A DNA stretch of 64,000 bases from Candidatus Poribacteria bacterium (GTDB taxonomy: Bacteria > Poribacteria > WGA-4E > WGA-3G): NCBI GenBank assembly GCA_009841255.1, contig VXMD01000015.1, forward strand, positions 25,652 through 89,651, written 5' to 3'. Made by a program: the position numbers and the translations under genes. Below are positions 60,826 through 64,000 of the stretch, in pieces. Within the stretch, counting starts at the first letter, position 1. Each line of letters begins with the position of its first letter. The notes under the pieces were generated by a model that searched no databases, had not been told where the DNA came from, and worked only from the letters and a program-made list of their open reading frames with translations.

Positions 60826-61124
60826 GCGAGGTTTCTAACCTCGCTGGTTCTCAACCGCGGTAGGTGCGGTTTTGCGGCGTACACGCCCCGGTGAATGCCA
60901 CACGGCATTCATACCGTTGATTCATGCGATCTGCATTCCCAACCGCACCGGACAATCCCCAAAAACCCTTTTATGGTAAAGTCGAATCGTAGGGGCGAGG
61001 TCCCCTCGCCCGTTACCAATGGATAATGTGCTTATGTAATACGCAAAATTGCTTAACAGAAGGCTCGTAGGGGGTTTTTGCTGGGGTGTTTCTTCGTAGG
61101 TTCCCGCGCCCGTCGGGGCTTTAC
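60826..61124. repeat. palindrome and repeat cluster in the 60798-61223 gap
   Basis: The cluster contains GCGAGGTT/AACCTCGC around TCT (60826-60844, sister of 10585), GGTGCGGTT words near 60871, and GGGCGAGG/CCTCGCCC around TCC (60993-61011, sister of 37122). The G-rich/T-run repeat GGGGGTTTTTGCTGGGGTG is at about 61069-61087, followed by TTCGTAGGTTCCCGCGCCCG as at 9239. No coding sequence is seen in this 426-nt gap. Confidence 0.7.
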
Positions 61125-61139
61125 CATAATCAATTTAGG

Positions 61140-61168
61140 TTGCGATTTTAATACACCTTCGGTATAAT
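61140..61168 (+). promoter_or_regulatory. promoter for the second res-like gene
   Basis: TTGCGA (61140-61145), a 17-nt spacer and TATAAT (61163-61168) lie 55 nt before ATG 61224. Confidence 0.65.
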
Positions 61169-61223
61169 AAAGCCACGAAAAACAGACCTCTGTTGATACA
61201 GATTAAAAACAGAATCAACAATT

Positions 61224-63902
61224 ATGGCTTTACATTCCGACTTTCCCGAATCTCCACACGAAATCATTGACCCTTCAGTGCGTTGGCTTCCAGATCAGTC
61301 CCTGTTGTTCGATCTGGAGTATGCGATGTTACTTCCCCCGCTTGTGCAAAAGATCCGGGAGCAAGTCAAAACGTGGCGCGACGACAACTACAGCGGTGCC
61401 TCTGAAACGAGTAAAGCACTCCTCAATTGGTGGTTTAAGACCGAACACCTGCGCGAACAGGATGACGAAACGAGGGCAGAATTCCGGTATTACTTCGCGC
61501 AACGCGAGGCAATCGAGACCATCATTTACCTATACGAGGTCATCAAGGTAAGGGACGAATACGATCTCATGCGTTTTGACAGTTCCCGCGCCGTTTCAGC
61601 AGGACTGTTTGACGAAAACTGGCGGCGGTTTGTCATAAAGATGGCGACAGGCACAAGTAAAACAAAGGTGATGAGCCTCGCAATCGCATGGAGTTTCTTT
61701 CACAAGTTGTACGAATCCGATTCCGAACTCTCGCGCAACTTCCTCGTTATTGCCCCCAATATTATTGTGCTTGATCGACTTTACCACGATTTTCAAGGAT
61801 TACGCATTTTCTTTGATGATCCGGTCCTGCCCGATAATGGCTTTGAAGGTAACAACTGGCGTGATGATTTTCAACTCACCCTGCATGTCCAAGACGAGGT
61901 ACGTGCAACACGTGCCACTGGCAATATCTTTCTTACTAACATCCACCGCGTCTATTCCAGTGATCAATCCCCGCCATCCCCCGATGATGATAATAGCATG
62001 GACTACTTTTTCGGCAAAAAGCCGACAGGGGCAACAACGGATTCTAAGGTTGATCTGGGAGACATCGTTCGGGATATTGATGAACTGATGGTCCTCAACG
62101 ATGAAGCACACCACGTCCACGATCCAAAACTTGCATGGTTCAAGTCTATTGAAGATATTCACAATCGCCTGTTGCAGAAAGGCAGTGAATTGGCATTGCA
62201 AGTGGATGTAACCGCCACGCCGAAGCACAGCAATGGTGCAATTTTTGTCCAGACAGTCGCAGATTACCCGCTCGTAGAGGCGATTTCGCAAAACATTGTC
62301 AAACACCCCGTCCTCCCGGATGCTGAGAGCCGGGCAAAACTTGGGGAACGCCAAAGCGTGAAGTATACTGAGAAATATGCGGACTACCTTGAACTCGGTG
62401 TCATTGAATGGCATAAAGCTTATGCAGAACACGAAAAATTACGGAAGAAAGCCATCCTGTTTGTGATGACCGACAACACCCAGAACTGCGACGAAGTGGC
62501 AGCGTATCTCGAAACCCTGCATCCTGCTCTCAAAGATGCCGTCTTCGTGATTCATACCAACAAAAGTGGTGAAATCTCTGAAGCGAGATCCAGTAAGAAG
62601 CAAGCAGAATTGGAGAAACTCCGTAAGCAGGCGAATGAGATTGATTCCCTGGAGAGCCCATATAAAGCGATCGTCTCCGTGCTGATGCTCAAGGAGGGGT
62701 GGGATGTCAAGAACGTTACCACGATTGTCGGACTTCGTGCTTACTCCGCCAAAGCCAATATCTTACCAGAGCAAACGCTTGGACGCGGGCTCCGCCTCAT
62801 GTACTCGGGTGATCTGGAAGAAACCGTGAGTGTTATTGGCACTGATGCCTTCATGGAGTTTGTTGAGGACATTAAATCGGAAGGGGTCGAATTGGAACGT
62901 CAAGCGATCGGTGTAGGGACAAAACCGAAAGCACCCCTCGTGGTTGAAGTAGATAAAGCAAACGTCAACAAAGATATTGACGCGCTTGATATTGAAATTC
63001 CGATACTGACGCGCCGTATCTATCGGGAATACACGAGTCTCGCTGATTTGGATGTCACGCAGTTCAGTTTTACACCCGTGGCATATCAAGCGTTTGACAA
63101 AACATCGGAACGCGAAATCGTTTTCAAGGACATGGCGACGGGTGAGGTTACACACACCACGGTATTAGATGGCAGTGGGGTCGCCGATTACCGCAGCACA
63201 CTCGGCTATTTCGCACAGACGATCCAAAAAGACCTCCGACTCATCAGCGGTTACAATGTGCTGTATGGAAAGGTTAAAGACTTTGTGCAGCACCAACTTT
63301 TCGGTGAAACGGTGATGTTAGAGCACCCAGATACCTTACAGAATCTGTCGGAACTCTCAGCCACAAAAACGGTTATGGAGACGTTCAAATACGCTATCAA
63401 CGACCTGACGATACAGGATAGAGGTGATGCAGAGTTAATCGAAACAACGCGAGCACAGGACGCACGTCCTTTTATGGTTAAAGAACAGGAATACTTGGTC
63501 CCCCAAAAGTCTGTGTTCAACAAAATCACCGGCGACAGTCATTTTGAATTGGAATTCGCCGCATTTCTCGAAAACTGCCCAGATGTCGTTTCCTACATCA
63601 AAAACGACTTTAGCGTCCATTTCAAACTCGATTATATCAATGCAGATGGCGATATTTCCAACTACTACCCAGACTTTGTTGTTAAGTTGACGAATGGATG
63701 CGTAATCGTTGCCGAGACGAAAGGCAGAGAAGACTTGGACGTGCCGCTCAAGATGCAACGCTTGTCGCAATGGTGCCACGATGTCAACAAGGTTTCGTCA
63801 AATACTATCTATGATTTTGTTTATGTCGATCAAGAGAGTTTTGACATATACAGACCAGAAACATTTCAACACCTGCTTAATGGCTTTACGGAATACAAAT
63901 AG
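61224..63902 (+). CDS. type III restriction endonuclease Res-like SF2 helicase-nuclease
   Basis: This 892-residue protein is distinct from the first Res. The Walker A region is MATGTSKTK near 143-151, with Ser where Gly is usual. It has the DEAH box LNDEAHHVHD, DVTATPK, the motif-VI region EQTLGRGLRLM, and a C-terminal nuclease core with YPDFVVK and VAETKGRED. These fit a complete ATP-dependent restriction subunit. No methyltransferase lies within the window: the DUF255 gene and repeats are upstream, and only 98 nt follow. Partner genes may lie just beyond the edge. No ribosome site is obvious. Confidence 0.85.
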   Translation: MALHSDFPESPHEIIDPSVRWLPDQSLLFDLEYAMLLPPLVQKIREQVKTWRDDNYSGASETSKALLNWWFKTEHLREQDDETRAEFRYYFAQREAIETIIYLYEVIKVRDEYDLMRFDSSRAVSAGLFDENWRRFVIKMATGTSKTKVMSLAIAWSFFHKLYESDSELSRNFLVIAPNIIVLDRLYHDFQGLRIFFDDPVLPDNGFEGNNWRDDFQLTLHVQDEVRATRATGNIFLTNIHRVYSSDQSPPSPDDDNSMDYFFGKKPTGATTDSKVDLGDIVRDIDELMVLNDEAHHVHDPKLAWFKSIEDIHNRLLQKGSELALQVDVTATPKHSNGAIFVQTVADYPLVEAISQNIVKHPVLPDAESRAKLGERQSVKYTEKYADYLELGVIEWHKAYAEHEKLRKKAILFVMTDNTQNCDEVAAYLETLHPALKDAVFVIHTNKSGEISEARSSKKQAELEKLRKQANEIDSLESPYKAIVSVLMLKEGWDVKNVTTIVGLRAYSAKANILPEQTLGRGLRLMYSGDLEETVSVIGTDAFMEFVEDIKSEGVELERQAIGVGTKPKAPLVVEVDKANVNKDIDALDIEIPILTRRIYREYTSLADLDVTQFSFTPVAYQAFDKTSEREIVFKDMATGEVTHTTVLDGSGVADYRSTLGYFAQTIQKDLRLISGYNVLYGKVKDFVQHQLFGETVMLEHPDTLQNLSELSATKTVMETFKYAINDLTIQDRGDAELIETTRAQDARPFMVKEQEYLVPQKSVFNKITGDSHFELEFAAFLENCPDVVSYIKNDFSVHFKLDYINADGDISNYYPDFVVKLTNGCVIVAETKGREDLDVPLKMQRLSQWCHDVNKVSSNTIYDFVYVDQESFDIYRPETFQHLLNGFTEYK

Positions 63903-64000
63903 GATTGTATTTCTCTTAAAGTCCCCGCCCCCCTGATAAGGGGGATATGGGGGGTTCGGAAAGACACATCTGCCTATGCCGACGAGCTTACGCGGGGAGA

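Noticed and set aside
61800..62432. 210-codon reverse frame opposite the second res gene
   Set aside because: Antisense shadow, cysteine-rich nonsense, no ribosome site.

Overview
The window looks like chromosome from an uncultured Gram-negative bacterium. It has TonB-dependent outer-membrane receptors with a TonB protein, lipoproteins with a lipobox, a System I (Ccm) cytochrome c maturation cluster and a proton-pumping complex I. Gfo/Idh/MocA oxidoreductases, a sulfatase, PhyH dioxygenase, ThuA-like and enolase-superfamily genes, an FGE-like domain protein and many intergenic palindromes together resemble 'Candidatus Poribacteria' and related lineages. That assignment is inference; no rRNA or complete phylogenetic marker set is present.

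Layout. 1-1540 (-): start of a 2-oxoacid:ferredoxin oxidoreductase alpha subunit, cut by the window edge. 1932-7775 (-): ccmE-ccmF-ccmH-ccmI-like, then a carboxypeptidase-regulatory-like membrane protein and two HEAT-repeat proteins. 8068-12885 (+): a DapA-family aldolase and three Gfo/Idh/MocA oxidoreductases. 13055-17944 (+): VWA membrane protein, sulfatase, MoxR ATPase. 17941-23965 (-): solitary HicB-like protein, argG, and a type III restriction-modification pair (mod, res). 24289-28246 (+): DUF433 antitoxin with a broken toxin, a beta-propeller protein, a LipM/LplA-like ligase, an FGE-like membrane protein and a PhyH dioxygenase. 28982-37081 (+): two tandem TonB-dependent receptors, a DUF5916-like CBM9/beta-barrel protein and TonB. 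37199-41463 (-): purF, small membrane protein, purM, FliG-like protein, and separately a membrane protein. 41768-45250 (+): ThuA-like, enolase superfamily, two paralogous lipoproteins. 45426-57902 (+): complex I genes nuoABCD-HIJKLMN with no nuoE, F or G. 57980-60797 (+): tRNA-Gln, DUF1801, tRNA-Glu, DUF255 thioredoxin-like protein. 61224-63902 (+): a second type III Res-like protein without a visible Mod.

The most striking signal is a dispersed, structured, non-coding repeat family. Its members have a 5' palindromic module (GTAG...CTAC arms that vary in a paired way) and a 3' end CCGCAAGG followed by an A/T-rich 12-mer. In seven genes (8068, 9347, nuoD, nuoI, nuoJ, nuoM, nuoN) the ATG follows AAGG after exactly 12 nt, so these repeats appear to supply the ribosome-binding site. 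Some copies are nested or tandem, and one reads into the N-terminus of the FGE-like protein. I know of no published description of such mobile start-site elements.

Promoters with near-consensus -35/-10 boxes and 17-nt spacers are visible before several units (korA, ccmE, argG, the beta-propeller gene, tonB, the 41463 membrane gene, nuoA, nuoD, tRNA-Gln and the second res). Housekeeping sigma factor use is therefore conventional. The reduced complex I next to a 2-oxoacid:ferredoxin oxidoreductase would fit a ferredoxin-fed respiratory chain, but that is inference.
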